Assembly: GCF_040219335.1 (NCBI RefSeq)
Contig: NZ_JAVJSQ010000029.1
Span: forward strand, 186,001 to 250,000
Length of the DNA stretch: 64,000 nt
Source: Gimesia sp.
GTDB taxonomy: Bacteria; Planctomycetota; Planctomycetia; Planctomycetales; Planctomycetaceae
Direction of reading: 5' to 3'
The position numbers and the translations under genes were made by a program. Below are positions 17,503-26,487 of this stretch, one piece after another. Numbering within the stretch: the first letter of the stretch is position 1; each line of letters opens with the position of its first letter. The notes below the pieces were generated by a model. The model had not been told where the DNA came from, did not search any database, and was given only the letters and a program-made list of their open reading frames with translations.

Positions 17503-17534
17503 GGCCCGGGTGGCGAAACCCGGGTCTTTTTTAT
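17503..17534 (+). terminator. Rho-independent terminator
   Basis: CCCGGGT (17505-17511) pairs with ACCCGGG (17518-17524) and is followed by TCTTTTTTATT. It closes the exported-protein gene. Confidence 0.85.
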
Positions 17535-17907
17535 TGGCTGTGATCTAAGGGTTTTCACTCAATCTTTCTGTGAGATCAGGAAATTTAACACGAACCGTTC
17601 TAATCCCCATTTCATGATCAGCCGATACAAACAATACAATATGGACTCTATCCACCCGAATTACGTCTGCTGTTACGTCGATTGGCAGACCGAAGTTGCG
17701 TATCCTCGGAAGTACGTGAGACGGTGGAATAGAGAGTAAATCATAAGCAGAAAGTAAGTTAAGGATAACTTGCTGGATAAAGATAAAGTTCTTACTGATT
17801 CTTCAACCTGGTTACAAGAACTCGCAGGTAATTAATTCCGGGCCGAGAAGTCACGTAAAACGCAAATACCTTTTTCCTCTTTGCAGGCAATAGGGGAGCG
17901 ACTGCGG
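17535..17907. other. Long leader region of the secretin gene
   Basis: No gene is seen. Two short inverted repeats occur: GTCTGC/GCAGAC (17665-17690) and AAGTTA-AGGA-TAACTT near 17755-17770. Together they make a structured leader possible. No known riboswitch was recognised. Confidence 0.35.
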
Positions 17908-20118
17908 ATGTACAAACAGAATTGCCATGGATCGGCATTTCGAAATAATGAAAAGCGACGTGCTCAGCTTGTCATGAACTGGGCTGCGTTGTTCTTCATC
18001 ACTTTTTCGTCGATCGCTCATACTGCGTTTGCCCAGGGGCCATCCATGCGTCCGCTGCCACCCAGGCAGCCCGTAAACCAGTATGCTCCCACAAATCAAT
18101 ATCAGCCTGCGAATCAATATGGCCCTGCTCCCATGCAGGTTTCCGCTCCCCCTGCTCAATCGTATCAACAACAGGTACCCGTTGCCCAGCAATCACAGGG
18201 TGTGATTCCGATTCAGGATGCGCATGCACCCAATGCTGGTCCACAGATTCAGATGGTGCAGGATACGGGGCGCATTACCCGCAAGCCGCTGCCGACTCAG
18301 ATTCGTTCCACTCCCGGCATCTTCGACGAGATGGAAATCATCATTCGTCGCAGCCAGTTGATTATCACCAATTCACGCATTCGTCGTTACGCAATTGCTG
18401 ATCCTTCGATTATTGAATTCGTGACTTATTCCCCGACCGAAGTTTCGATCGTGGGTCTGGAGTTGGGAACAACCACTCTGACTCTCTGGTTCGAAAATGA
18501 TGAAACGCCGATCACTTACCTGGTTCACACGATTCAGGATCCCAGCCTGGAAGGGCAGCGACGGATCGACTACGGTAAGCTGGAACGCAAAATTGCCGTG
18601 CTGTTCCCCAACAGTAAGGTTTATCTGATTCCCCTGTCACGTAAGATCATTGTAAAGGGTCAGGCTTCTGATCCCACCGAAGCGGCGAACATCATGAATG
18701 TGATCCGTGGTGAAGTCATCAACTACGAAGGAAACCTGGGCGGACCACAGCCTGCCGGTGTGGGGGCGGGTTATTATGGGGGAGGGGGTTATGGCGACGC
18801 ACTTAACAGTTACGGCAATAACCTCTATGGATCTTCGCTGATTGTGAACATGCTGGAGATTCCCGGTGAGTTCCAGGTCATGATTCATGTGACCATTGCC
18901 CAGATCAATCGTACAATGATGCGGCAGTTGGGTGTTGACCTGAGTGTCCTGTTCGACGGTGGTCGTCAGTTTCTGGGATCAACGATGGGTGGGGTCCCTT
19001 CTACGCTGACTGGTATCTTTGAAGCCGGCGAGGTCAATGTATTGATCAACGCTCTGGCCGAGAATGGTACGACCAAGATTATGGCCCGACCGACGCTGAC
19101 TGTTTTAAGCGGTCACTCTGCCAGCTTCCTGGCTGGGGGTGAATTTGCAGTGCCGACCATTGTCGGGGTCGGGGGAGCACAGGGAACATCAACGACCTTC
19201 CGCGGTTTTGGTACCTCAATCGTCGTCACACCGATCGTACTCGATAAGGACCTGATCCGGATGCGGATTGTACCTGAATACAGTCAGGTGAATGATAACA
19301 ACTCGGTACAGGGGATTCCTGGACTGAACTCACGTCGCGCACAGACCACGGTCGAACTCCGTGAAGGCCAGACTATCGTACTGGCTGGTCTGTTTGGTCA
19401 CGATACCACCACGGGAGTAACACGAATTCCCTGGCTGGGAGAAATTCCCCTGGTTGGAGCGTACCTCTTCAGTTCCAAGAAATCGACTCAGGGTGAGTCT
19501 GAGCTCTTGATTACCGTAACGCCACAACTGGTACATCCGATGGAAGAGGATGAGGTTCCTCCCTATCCCGGGCATGAAGTTACCGTTCCCCACGACAAAG
19601 AATTCTATAAATATAACATGACCGAAGGTGCTCCCGATCGTGCCGTCTATCAGTTGCAGCCCTACGGTCGAGGAGCCGGACAGGGAATTGAGGTTGGTTA
19701 CCAGCCATTCAATCCGTCTCCTGCTTCTCCTTACTATCCGCCGGAACAGACAGGCACCTATCAGCAGGGACCTGTGACACAACCGATTCCGCAACGGGGC
19801 GGTGGTTTTCCCACCCAGCCTCAGCAACCGGCTCAGTCACCAGGTCCGATCCAGTCGCATCAGCCTTTACCGCCACCACCGGCTCCCGGTGTCAGCGGGC
19901 CACAGGCACAGTCGACCGGGTTTTCAAGAAGAAACCAGGGACAACAACCGGGACAGCGTCGGTTCACACAAATGATCAAGGATCGCTTCCAGAATTCGGC
20001 TCCCGAGATGGACAGCCAGATTCAGCCAACCGGTTACATTGATACCCGCATGAGACAGCAGTCCGCAGAACCGCAGGGCAGCCGATCCGGATTTCCCTGG
20101 ATTGGTCAGGGAAAATAA
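17908..20118 (+). CDS. CpaC/type II-III secretin-like outer-membrane protein
   Basis: This is about 736 residues from ATG 17908, which has GGGGAG upstream; a TTG nine codons earlier is possible. After a signal peptide (WAALFFITFSSIAHTAFAQ) come a Pro/Gln-rich linker and the pilus-formation N-terminal domain (IIIRRSQLIITNSRIRRYAIADP and VGLELGTTTLTLWF). The secretin barrel follows, with NALAENGTTKIMARPTLT, VPEYSQVNDNN, RRAQTTVELREGQTIVLAGL and GEIPLVGAYLFSSK. A Pro/Gln-rich tail ends the protein. Secretins form the outer-membrane pore of Tad pili and type II/III secretion. None of the usual partners (ATPase, inner-membrane platform, RcpC/CpaB) lies in this window. Confidence 0.93.
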   Translation: MYKQNCHGSAFRNNEKRRAQLVMNWAALFFITFSSIAHTAFAQGPSMRPLPPRQPVNQYAPTNQYQPANQYGPAPMQVSAPPAQSYQQQVPVAQQSQGVIPIQDAHAPNAGPQIQMVQDTGRITRKPLPTQIRSTPGIFDEMEIIIRRSQLIITNSRIRRYAIADPSIIEFVTYSPTEVSIVGLELGTTTLTLWFENDETPITYLVHTIQDPSLEGQRRIDYGKLERKIAVLFPNSKVYLIPLSRKIIVKGQASDPTEAANIMNVIRGEVINYEGNLGGPQPAGVGAGYYGGGGYGDALNSYGNNLYGSSLIVNMLEIPGEFQVMIHVTIAQINRTMMRQLGVDLSVLFDGGRQFLGSTMGGVPSTLTGIFEAGEVNVLINALAENGTTKIMARPTLTVLSGHSASFLAGGEFAVPTIVGVGGAQGTSTTFRGFGTSIVVTPIVLDKDLIRMRIVPEYSQVNDNNSVQGIPGLNSRRAQTTVELREGQTIVLAGLFGHDTTTGVTRIPWLGEIPLVGAYLFSSKKSTQGESELLITVTPQLVHPMEEDEVPPYPGHEVTVPHDKEFYKYNMTEGAPDRAVYQLQPYGRGAGQGIEVGYQPFNPSPASPYYPPEQTGTYQQGPVTQPIPQRGGGFPTQPQQPAQSPGPIQSHQPLPPPPAPGVSGPQAQSTGFSRRNQGQQPGQRRFTQMIKDRFQNSAPEMDSQIQPTGYIDTRMRQQSAEPQGSRSGFPWIGQGK

Positions 20119-20239
20119 ATTTCAGGTGAATGGGCAGGCACGTTTACCAGCAGCAAATCAGCCTGCAACATAATGATGGACCGTCAGCATTCATTGTTGT
20201 CGTTCATCACCAGATATTAAGTCGTAAGTACCGAGGGAC

Positions 20240-20827
20240 ATGATGGCCCGTTTCACGATAATACAAAAATGGATCCTTACTACCAGCTGTCTGATGCTGG
20301 TAGCTGGTTGCTGCCGCTGGGGTGGAGGCGGCAACTGGGGATTCCATAAACGCTCCCTGGCGATTCCGGAGGTCTATCCTCTGGGAAGTGTCAACCGTGC
20401 GCATTATCACACCATGGAATCGAATGCCGAAGCGGTTGACTTCATAATCAACCGGAACGAATTCGTCGAAAACAGTGCCGAACTGACCACCAATGGTAAG
20501 GATCATATTCTGGAAATTGGTGCCCGCATGCGAAGCACCCCTTACCCGGTCATTGTGGAACGCAGTGATAACAACTATGCGCCAGAGCTGGACGCTTATC
20601 GTCGCCAGCTGGTCGCGCGGATCCTGACCGATCTCGGAAACCAGGACGCCGATCAACGTACAGTTGTCGCCACTCCTTATTCCCGTTCGCTGAACTCACG
20701 TGAAGCGGAAATCGACTACTATCGTTTCATTTCTACCCGCGGTGGTTTTGGTGGAGGATTCGGTGGCGGTGGTGGTGGATTCGGCGGCGGAGGCGGCGGC
20801 GGCGGTGGTGGACTCGGTGGTTTCTAA
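20240..20827 (+). CDS. Lipoprotein with OmpA-like core and Gly-rich tail
   Basis: The 195-residue protein has a lipobox (CLMLVAGCC), giving a lipidated N-terminus. The central part, FIINRNEFVENSAELT...GKDHILEIGARM, then VIVERSD and YRRQLVARILTDLG, has the order of strands and helices of an OmpA C-terminal-like fold. The NxxLSxxRA peptidoglycan signature is replaced. The C-terminus is almost pure Gly with Phe. It lies 121 bp downstream of the secretin gene and is followed by a terminator, so secretin and lipoprotein may form one unit. A pilotin-like or wall-anchoring partner role is possible but unproven. Confidence 0.72.
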   Translation: MMARFTIIQKWILTTSCLMLVAGCCRWGGGGNWGFHKRSLAIPEVYPLGSVNRAHYHTMESNAEAVDFIINRNEFVENSAELTTNGKDHILEIGARMRSTPYPVIVERSDNNYAPELDAYRRQLVARILTDLGNQDADQRTVVATPYSRSLNSREAEIDYYRFISTRGGFGGGFGGGGGGFGGGGGGGGGGLGGF

Positions 20828-20869
20828 AATCCACGCCTGCTGAGAATCCTGTAATCTCATTCACACTTG

Positions 20870-20908
20870 TTAAAACGCCACAAATCAGTCTGGTTTGTGG
20901 CGTTTTAA
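20870..20908. terminator. Terminator after the OmpA-like lipoprotein gene
   Basis: A perfect 15-bp stem, TTAAAACGCCACAAA with TTTGTGGCGTTTTAA, has A and T tracts built into the arms, so it could work in both directions. Confidence 0.88.
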
Positions 20909-21259
20909 CTTTCTATATCGCAGTGCTTTACGTGAAACAGGCCTCTGGCATTTTTCCTGTCATCGATTTCGAAAATGTGGGGATATTCGTATCGACACGT
21001 TTCTGATTTCCTCTTAGAATCCGCGCCTGATACTCGAATAGAGTCCTTTCTCTCATACTCGACCTCCCTGTCACAATTTCTCATTTCATAACTGTTCCAC
21101 CAGTCTCTGGTGCCTGGCTTCAGTCAGCGCATTGTTTTCGGATGATTGAGCTCTCTCAACACCGAAGAGGAGATCTGGTGAATCGCAGTCTATTTTCATT
21201 CTACATTGAATTGAACGAGACAAAGCGATCTGCACTCGCGGAAACAAGGTTGATCTCCG
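20909..21259. other. Intergenic region before the TPR lipoprotein gene
   Basis: The region holds the expected promoter for the TPR gene. No open frame, repeat or RNA element stands out. Confidence 0.35.
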
Positions 21260-23530
21260 ATGAAAACTCGAATGTTTCAACAGATTCTCACACTCACGTG
21301 CATGGGCTTCCTGTGGACGGGCTGTCAGTCTGGTCCTTTCGCCAGCCGTTCAGATTCTCCTCGTAAAGCGCTCGTTGAACGCTCTCCGGAAACGGAAGAA
21401 GAATCCGCCATGCAGAAGAAGCTGAGAGAAGCGATGGCGCAAGAACGTTCCAAGGCACGGAGACATCGACTGCGTGACGAACTGAAATCGGGAGTGTCAC
21501 CGGAACAGCTGGCTGCGCTGAAAGGTTCCGAGCAGCAGATCGTACAGACCGCTGCTAAAGTAGAAGCCCAGGCATTACCACTCAGTGACCTTCAGGCTGC
21601 AGCCTCCCAGTCCGCAGCACCGCAAACCGATGCATCGAGTCTGCAGCGGGAATTGAATCAGGCCTATGAAGCAGATCGTTCTGGCAACCTGGAAAAGGCA
21701 CAAGGCTATTATCAACGTGTCCTGGCAATAAATCCGGAGCATTATGAAGCCCTGCATCGTCTGGCGATTATCGAAGACAAAAAACAGAACTTTCCTGCGG
21801 CCGAAGCCTATTACCTGCAGGCTTTGAAACTGGATCCCTCCAACGCAGACCTGCTGAGCGATATCGGCTATTCCTACATGTTGCAGGGACGCGACGATTA
21901 TGGCGAAAAGTATCTGGAAGAAGCGCTGAAGTATCAGCCAGCACATGCCCGATCACTCGATCACCTGGGCTGGTATTACGGACGCACCGGTCGCTACGAC
22001 CAGGCGCTGGCCATGTTTCGTCAGACCAGTGGAGAAGCCCAGGCGCGGAAAAAATTTGCCCGCTTGTTCCCCGGGGTGAATCCAGGATCAGCCACCGGCG
22101 GACAAAATCCAGTCCCACAGTATCCAGATCAACTTTCGCAGTATCCCGGTAATCAGCAGAGTGCAGAACGTAATCACGCAGGAATTCAACCTGTCGGACA
22201 GATGCAGTCCACTCCCGGGCAGCCCGTTCAATATGCGAACAATGGCAATCCGGAACAGCAGCCTTTGAGCTCCCCCGATGCCGCAGCGATGAATCCCACA
22301 CAACAGATTGCAGAGATGATGCGACGCGAACGCGAAAAGGCGATACAGGCACGACAGTCTCCCCAGCAGCTGCCTGCGATCAGTCCGAATCCTGCGATGA
22401 CACAGATGCGTCAGGTAACGGGATCGCATGCACCAGCAGCTCCCCTGCAGAAATCTCAGTTGCAGTCGCCACAGTTCCAGGCCGCTCAATCTCAGATGCC
22501 TCATCAGCAACCAGTTGATTCACCTCAGCCGGTCAACCAGTATGCAAATCAGCCAGCCGTCGAACCGGGGCAGATTCAGGCATGGCCCCCCGCCGATGAT
22601 CCGGCTTTGAGCCAGGCAGCGGAAGCCTCGCAGTACTGGGCCGAAAAAGAGCAGCAACTTCAGAATCGTCAACAGCCACAGCAGCGGATGGCTGCCAGGC
22701 CAAATCCGAATCAGCCTTTTGCTCAACAACAGAACCCTCAGGGGTACCCTCCGCATCAATTGCAGGGACAGTACCGAAATGTTCCACCCGGTTATCAGCC
22801 AATGCAATCAGCGCCTCGACAGACGATGCCCGTTCGTGGTCCTCAGCCGGGACAACAGCTGTATGGAAATCAGTATCAGTCGACTCCAGGTCAGTTTCCC
22901 GATTACCGTTCGACACAGAGTGGCGCTCCGGAAGCCGGACAGAATCCTCCACAGAACGATCAGGAGCTGATGCGGGAAGTGGCCCGCACTGGCATGAACA
23001 TGGGCCCCGGCCAGATGTTCCCCATGAGCGATGCCGCCCCGGGACAGCTGCAGGGAAATAACTCTCCCCTGATGAGTTCTCAGATGGGATCCGGAGGCGT
23101 CATTCCTGCTTCAGCCCAGGTTCCTTTCCAGAACGCCTATGGAACGAACAGCCCGAACGGACTCCAGCCGCAAATGGGTCAGGGCATGTCGGAGGGTGGT
23201 GTCAGACAGGCCGGGTATGAATACTCGGGTCAGCCTGCCGGACAGGGCAATGTCTATCATGCCTCGATGCCGCAACGTTTTCCTGCACAGGAACAACCGA
23301 TGTCCTCGGCTCTGCCACAATCGGCGATGTTCTCCAACAACCCGGTGGCGGCTCCGGCAAATGTGCGTTTCCAGAACGCATCAGGAACGGCCGCTGATCT
23401 GCGAACTGGCTATCAGGGGAGCCTGAATGGATCTCAAAATCTCAATCAGCAGTCGGCTTCGCCCTTCCAGTGGGGAAGTCAGCCGACAAACTCTCAATAT
23501 CAGTTCCCAGAGCCACAGAGACAATATTGA
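21260..23530 (+). CDS. TPR lipoprotein with long Gln/Pro-rich C-terminus
   Basis: The 756-residue protein has a signal peptide and lipobox (CMGFLWTGCQ). A charged helical region is followed by three to four tetratricopeptide repeats at about residues 130-265, such as ANDxxGNLEKAQGYYQRVLAINP-type and QNFPAAEAYYLQALKLDPSNADL units. The remaining roughly 490 residues are Gln/Pro/Asn-rich and probably disordered. TPR domains scaffold protein complexes, and TPR lipoproteins are common partners of Tad/type IV pilus secretins. Following the secretin and OmpA-like lipoprotein, it may belong to the same envelope machine. That is context inference only. It is convergent with dnaA, 26 bp apart. Confidence 0.85.
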   Translation: MKTRMFQQILTLTCMGFLWTGCQSGPFASRSDSPRKALVERSPETEEESAMQKKLREAMAQERSKARRHRLRDELKSGVSPEQLAALKGSEQQIVQTAAKVEAQALPLSDLQAAASQSAAPQTDASSLQRELNQAYEADRSGNLEKAQGYYQRVLAINPEHYEALHRLAIIEDKKQNFPAAEAYYLQALKLDPSNADLLSDIGYSYMLQGRDDYGEKYLEEALKYQPAHARSLDHLGWYYGRTGRYDQALAMFRQTSGEAQARKKFARLFPGVNPGSATGGQNPVPQYPDQLSQYPGNQQSAERNHAGIQPVGQMQSTPGQPVQYANNGNPEQQPLSSPDAAAMNPTQQIAEMMRREREKAIQARQSPQQLPAISPNPAMTQMRQVTGSHAPAAPLQKSQLQSPQFQAAQSQMPHQQPVDSPQPVNQYANQPAVEPGQIQAWPPADDPALSQAAEASQYWAEKEQQLQNRQQPQQRMAARPNPNQPFAQQQNPQGYPPHQLQGQYRNVPPGYQPMQSAPRQTMPVRGPQPGQQLYGNQYQSTPGQFPDYRSTQSGAPEAGQNPPQNDQELMREVARTGMNMGPGQMFPMSDAAPGQLQGNNSPLMSSQMGSGGVIPASAQVPFQNAYGTNSPNGLQPQMGQGMSEGGVRQAGYEYSGQPAGQGNVYHASMPQRFPAQEQPMSSALPQSAMFSNNPVAAPANVRFQNASGTAADLRTGYQGSLNGSQNLNQQSASPFQWGSQPTNSQYQFPEPQRQY

Positions 23531-23556
23531 GTTCACTCTGACCCAGTCTCGCTGAA

Positions 23557-25080
23557 TCAGCTGGCGAGTAACTGTTGTTCCAGTGATTCGATGATCTCTT
23601 CGGTTGGCCATGCCTGGAGAGCAACCTGAATGGAAGAGTGGCTCTCCAGCCATTTGCGAACCTGCTTCTCGGCAGACATGACGGTGCTGTGATTGCGTCC
23701 GCCGAAGTAGTCGCCGATTTCGCTGTAAGCCGCCTGCGTCAGTTTGCGTGCCAGGAACATGGCCAGCATCCGAGGCTGGCTGATATTTCGGGCGCGACGT
23801 GACGATTTCAGATCTGCCTCGGAAACACCAAATGTGGAACAGACAATCTGGTTAATGTCATCCAGCTTTATGATGCGGATACAATCCCGTTCCAGGTCTG
23901 CCAGAACCTGACGGGCCATGCTGGTGGTCACTTTCTGGCCGGTCATCAGGTGGCAGGTCTGCAGACAGTTGACCGCACCTTCGAGTTCCCGGACATTGCT
24001 GGTGAAGCGGCGAGCCACGTAGGCGAGCGCCCCTTCGGTAATCGGCGTCTTCAGTTTATGAGCCCGTTGACGGGCGATTTCCAGACGGAGTTCTTTCTCG
24101 GGAGCTTCAATGCGACAGACCAGTCCGGACAGGAAGCGAGTCGTCAATTCTTCACTCATCTTGGTCAGCAGTCGGGGGTGACGGTCTGAAGAAAAGACCA
24201 GTTGTCGCCCATGGCTTTCCAGATGTTTGATCGTGTGCAGCAACTCTTCCTGGAAGTTGCGTTTTGATTCGAAGAAGTCGATGTCATCAATAATCAAAAC
24301 ATCAACATTGCGGAATCGCTGACGAAAGCCGGGCAGCGAGCGTTCCTGCAGCGCCTTGGAGAAATAGTTACCGAACGCTTCCGCCGTCAGGTAAACTACA
24401 TTCAGTGCAGGATACAGCTGACGGACTCTGCGATAGAAACCTTCCAGCAGATGCGTTTTACCAATGCCCACGCCGCCGTGAATAAACAGTGGATTGTAAA
24501 GTGCTCCCGGTTCATCGCTGGCCTGGGTTGCTGCAATGTAAGCCAGTTGATTCGACTTACCCTTGATGAAGGTAGACAGGTCCGCAAAGCGTCTGCCACG
24601 AAACGGATTTGACTGCCGGGCCGCTGGGTTCTTATTCGGGGAACTCAGGGACGGAGCAGATGTCTTCCGCTCCACAAACGGAACGTTACCAGACGAAGTC
24701 ACCTTACTGTCAGATTTCTGCTGGCTCTCTTCTGGAGAACTGGTCAGGGCAGCCAGTTCCGGATCGACTTCCAGTCGATATTCAGCAGAAGGTCCCACGC
24801 AGGCAATCGCGGTGGCATAGATTTTCGAAGCGAATTTTTTCTGCATCCAGGTGAGCAGAAACGGACTGGCAACGCCGACAATCAGCAGATTGCCATCCAG
24901 TTTGAGTCTGACTTTTCCTGCGAACCAGTTCTGGAAACCACGTTCACCGACTTGTTGTGCGAGCAACCGATAAATTGATTGCTCCTCTGACCCGGTTGTT
25001 GCTGGCCCCAGCTTGGCTTCCGTTGGTCGAATTGCAGAATCACAAAACGTACCCTCCACTGCCAAAGACGTGGGTTGCAT
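23557..25080 (-). CDS. dnaA: Chromosomal replication initiator protein DnaA
   Basis: The 507-residue protein uses the ATG at 25080, preceded by GGGGGAGGGTG. An N-terminal oligomerisation domain (NWFAGKVRLKLDGNLLIVGVASPFLLTWM) is followed by a low-complexity linker at about 108-160. The AAA+ domain has Walker A GGVGIGKT at 202-209, Walker B VLIIDDIDFF at 261-270 and sensor SSDRHPRLL. The C-terminal DNA-binding domain IV carries SQPRMLAMFLARKLTQAAYSEIG and GGRNHSTV at 460-467. The usual signature there is GGRDHTTV, so two DNA-contact positions differ. dnaN is not adjacent. The protein should open the origin, but a second initiator elsewhere cannot be excluded. Confidence 0.92.
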   Translation of the reverse strand: MQPTSLAVEGTFCDSAIRPTEAKLGPATTGSEEQSIYRLLAQQVGERGFQNWFAGKVRLKLDGNLLIVGVASPFLLTWMQKKFASKIYATAIACVGPSAEYRLEVDPELAALTSSPEESQQKSDSKVTSSGNVPFVERKTSAPSLSSPNKNPAARQSNPFRGRRFADLSTFIKGKSNQLAYIAATQASDEPGALYNPLFIHGGVGIGKTHLLEGFYRRVRQLYPALNVVYLTAEAFGNYFSKALQERSLPGFRQRFRNVDVLIIDDIDFFESKRNFQEELLHTIKHLESHGRQLVFSSDRHPRLLTKMSEELTTRFLSGLVCRIEAPEKELRLEIARQRAHKLKTPITEGALAYVARRFTSNVRELEGAVNCLQTCHLMTGQKVTTSMARQVLADLERDCIRIIKLDDINQIVCSTFGVSEADLKSSRRARNISQPRMLAMFLARKLTQAAYSEIGDYFGGRNHSTVMSAEKQVRKWLESHSSIQVALQAWPTEEIIESLEQQLLAS

Positions 25081-25426
25081 CTTGCACCCTCCCCCCGCGC
25101 GCACCGTCTCCGTCCATAATGGTAGAAAGAGCCAAATCCTGCTCTCTCAAAGTCGTGTATGGTAGTGAGGTTTATTTGGAAATGATGCGCTATAAAGCTC
25201 CATTGTTAACAGCATCGTAAAGTTCTCAGGCATTGACTTCGGCGACACTGCGTTTACTCATTCAGTGGTTCTGATACTAGCCTGAATTGCTTGAGAGTCA
25301 AACGGAAACAGCGCGGAATTTATTGAGAATTTTCAGACCGAAATCAAACACTGTTTTACCAGTAGAAAATGACATCCCGCGGAGAAAATATTTTTGGAAG
25401 CCCCGCTTCACGCTGTCGAAAACGTG
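25081..25426. other. Upstream region of dnaA, no origin recognised
   Basis: This 346-bp region lies between the GNAT gene and dnaA, both on the minus strand. I searched by eye for TTATCCACA-type DnaA boxes and found none close to consensus. The DNA is moderately AT-rich (for example GAGAATTTTCAGACCGAAAT). It probably carries the dnaA promoter. Confidence 0.4.
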
Positions 25427-26362
25427 TTAATTAAATTTCGGTTTTTTTCCCGGGAATTGGGAACGAAGTCGCGCGTGGACGCTTAATGTGTTTTGTCTGA
25501 CAAAACCCAACTCTTCATAAATCTTTATCGCATAGGAATTTTTGTGATCCACGGCGAGAGTCAACGCAGACTGATCGTGTGCTCGTGCCTGCTCCAGTCC
25601 GAATTGAATCATCGCGGAACCTGTACCTTGTCCCCGCTGGTTCGGAGCGACCCCCATGTAAACGACTTCCCAACTCAAATCGGACTGATGTTCAGACAGG
25701 AGTAAAATGCCCAGGTCGGATTCTCCCCTTTGAAACAGGTACCAGTGGGCCTGGTCTGAGTCCCCTGAACTGCGATGCGATTCCAGCGATTCCTCAGCCG
25801 TGCGTACCTGGTTCAGGGCAGGGCAGTCGTGAGATTCCTGGTGCGTCAATTCCAGCATATCCAGGAATCGCTGACGGTTCTGCACTGCATCGAAACGGAC
25901 TGGTGCAATCTGTTTCTGTTTCAGCAACTCTGTCGACGGCAGGTTTGTCAGTGGGTGCCGCATGAACTGAAGATTCGTGAGGTGCGGAAACCCGTTTCGT
26001 GTGAGCAGGCGACGGGTGTGAAGTTGTGCCGGATCGATCAGCACCTGGCCGATACTGACACCGGAATCATCGATTCGTCGAGCCATTTCCTGCAGGATCT
26101 CATCGGCACAGTCCTTCCGTGAAGTAAAGGGAGGCCAGAGGCAGGAAGTGGCGGGATCGGAAAAGACCAGAATACCGACCCCTAGCAGCAGTCCAGCTTC
26201 ATGGGCCAGCAGCACCTGGTTCTGTCCTTCGAGTCCGGCCGAGATGGTTTTCTGAAACTCCTGAATCTGTATTTCACGCTCGGTCTCCGGAACATCAGCA
26301 AAGATAAAGGCGGAGGCTTCGGGAAGCTCTTCCACTGAGGCAAGTGAGACCGTGATCGACAT
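25427..26362 (-). CDS. Two-domain GNAT-type N-acetyltransferase
   Basis: This is about 311 residues if started at ATG 26362; an ATG at 26434 would add 24 residues but abuts the T-run of the upstream terminator. The C-terminal half is a clear GNAT domain: VVYMGVAPNQRGQGTGSAMIQ forms the acetyl-CoA loop, followed by LAVDHKNSYAIKIYEELGF. The N-terminal half has the order of a second, degenerate GNAT fold (VLLAHEAGLLLGVGILVF, then IDPAQLHTRRLLTRNGF). The acceptor substrate is unknown. It lies between an ECF sigma/anti-sigma pair and dnaA, with no functional link evident. Confidence 0.85.
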   Translation of the reverse strand: MSITVSLASVEELPEASAFIFADVPETEREIQIQEFQKTISAGLEGQNQVLLAHEAGLLLGVGILVFSDPATSCLWPPFTSRKDCADEILQEMARRIDDSGVSIGQVLIDPAQLHTRRLLTRNGFPHLTNLQFMRHPLTNLPSTELLKQKQIAPVRFDAVQNRQRFLDMLELTHQESHDCPALNQVRTAEESLESHRSSGDSDQAHWYLFQRGESDLGILLLSEHQSDLSWEVVYMGVAPNQRGQGTGSAMIQFGLEQARAHDQSALTLAVDHKNSYAIKIYEELGFVRQNTLSVHARLRSQFPGKKPKFN

Positions 26363-26433
26363 GGGAGGTGTAGATATCCGAAACTGATTGAAGTCACCCG
26401 TCAGCCGCAGTTCAGCGGCTAGTCTGGATATCA

Positions 26434-26464
26434 TAAAAAAAAGGCTGGTCGATTGACCAGCCTG
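26434..26464 (-). terminator. Terminator after the anti-sigma gene
   Basis: On the minus strand AGGCTGGTC/GACCAGCCT (26442-26450 with 26455-26463, 4-nt loop) is followed by eight T. It ends the sigma/anti-sigma transcript 24 bp after the stop. Confidence 0.9.
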
Positions 26465-26487
26465 AGTTCAGTAAAGATGAGTCGAAG

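Noticed and set aside
25081..25426. Replication origin next to dnaA
   Set aside because: No consensus DnaA boxes or AT-rich unwinding repeat were seen, and dnaN is absent. GC skew could not be computed.
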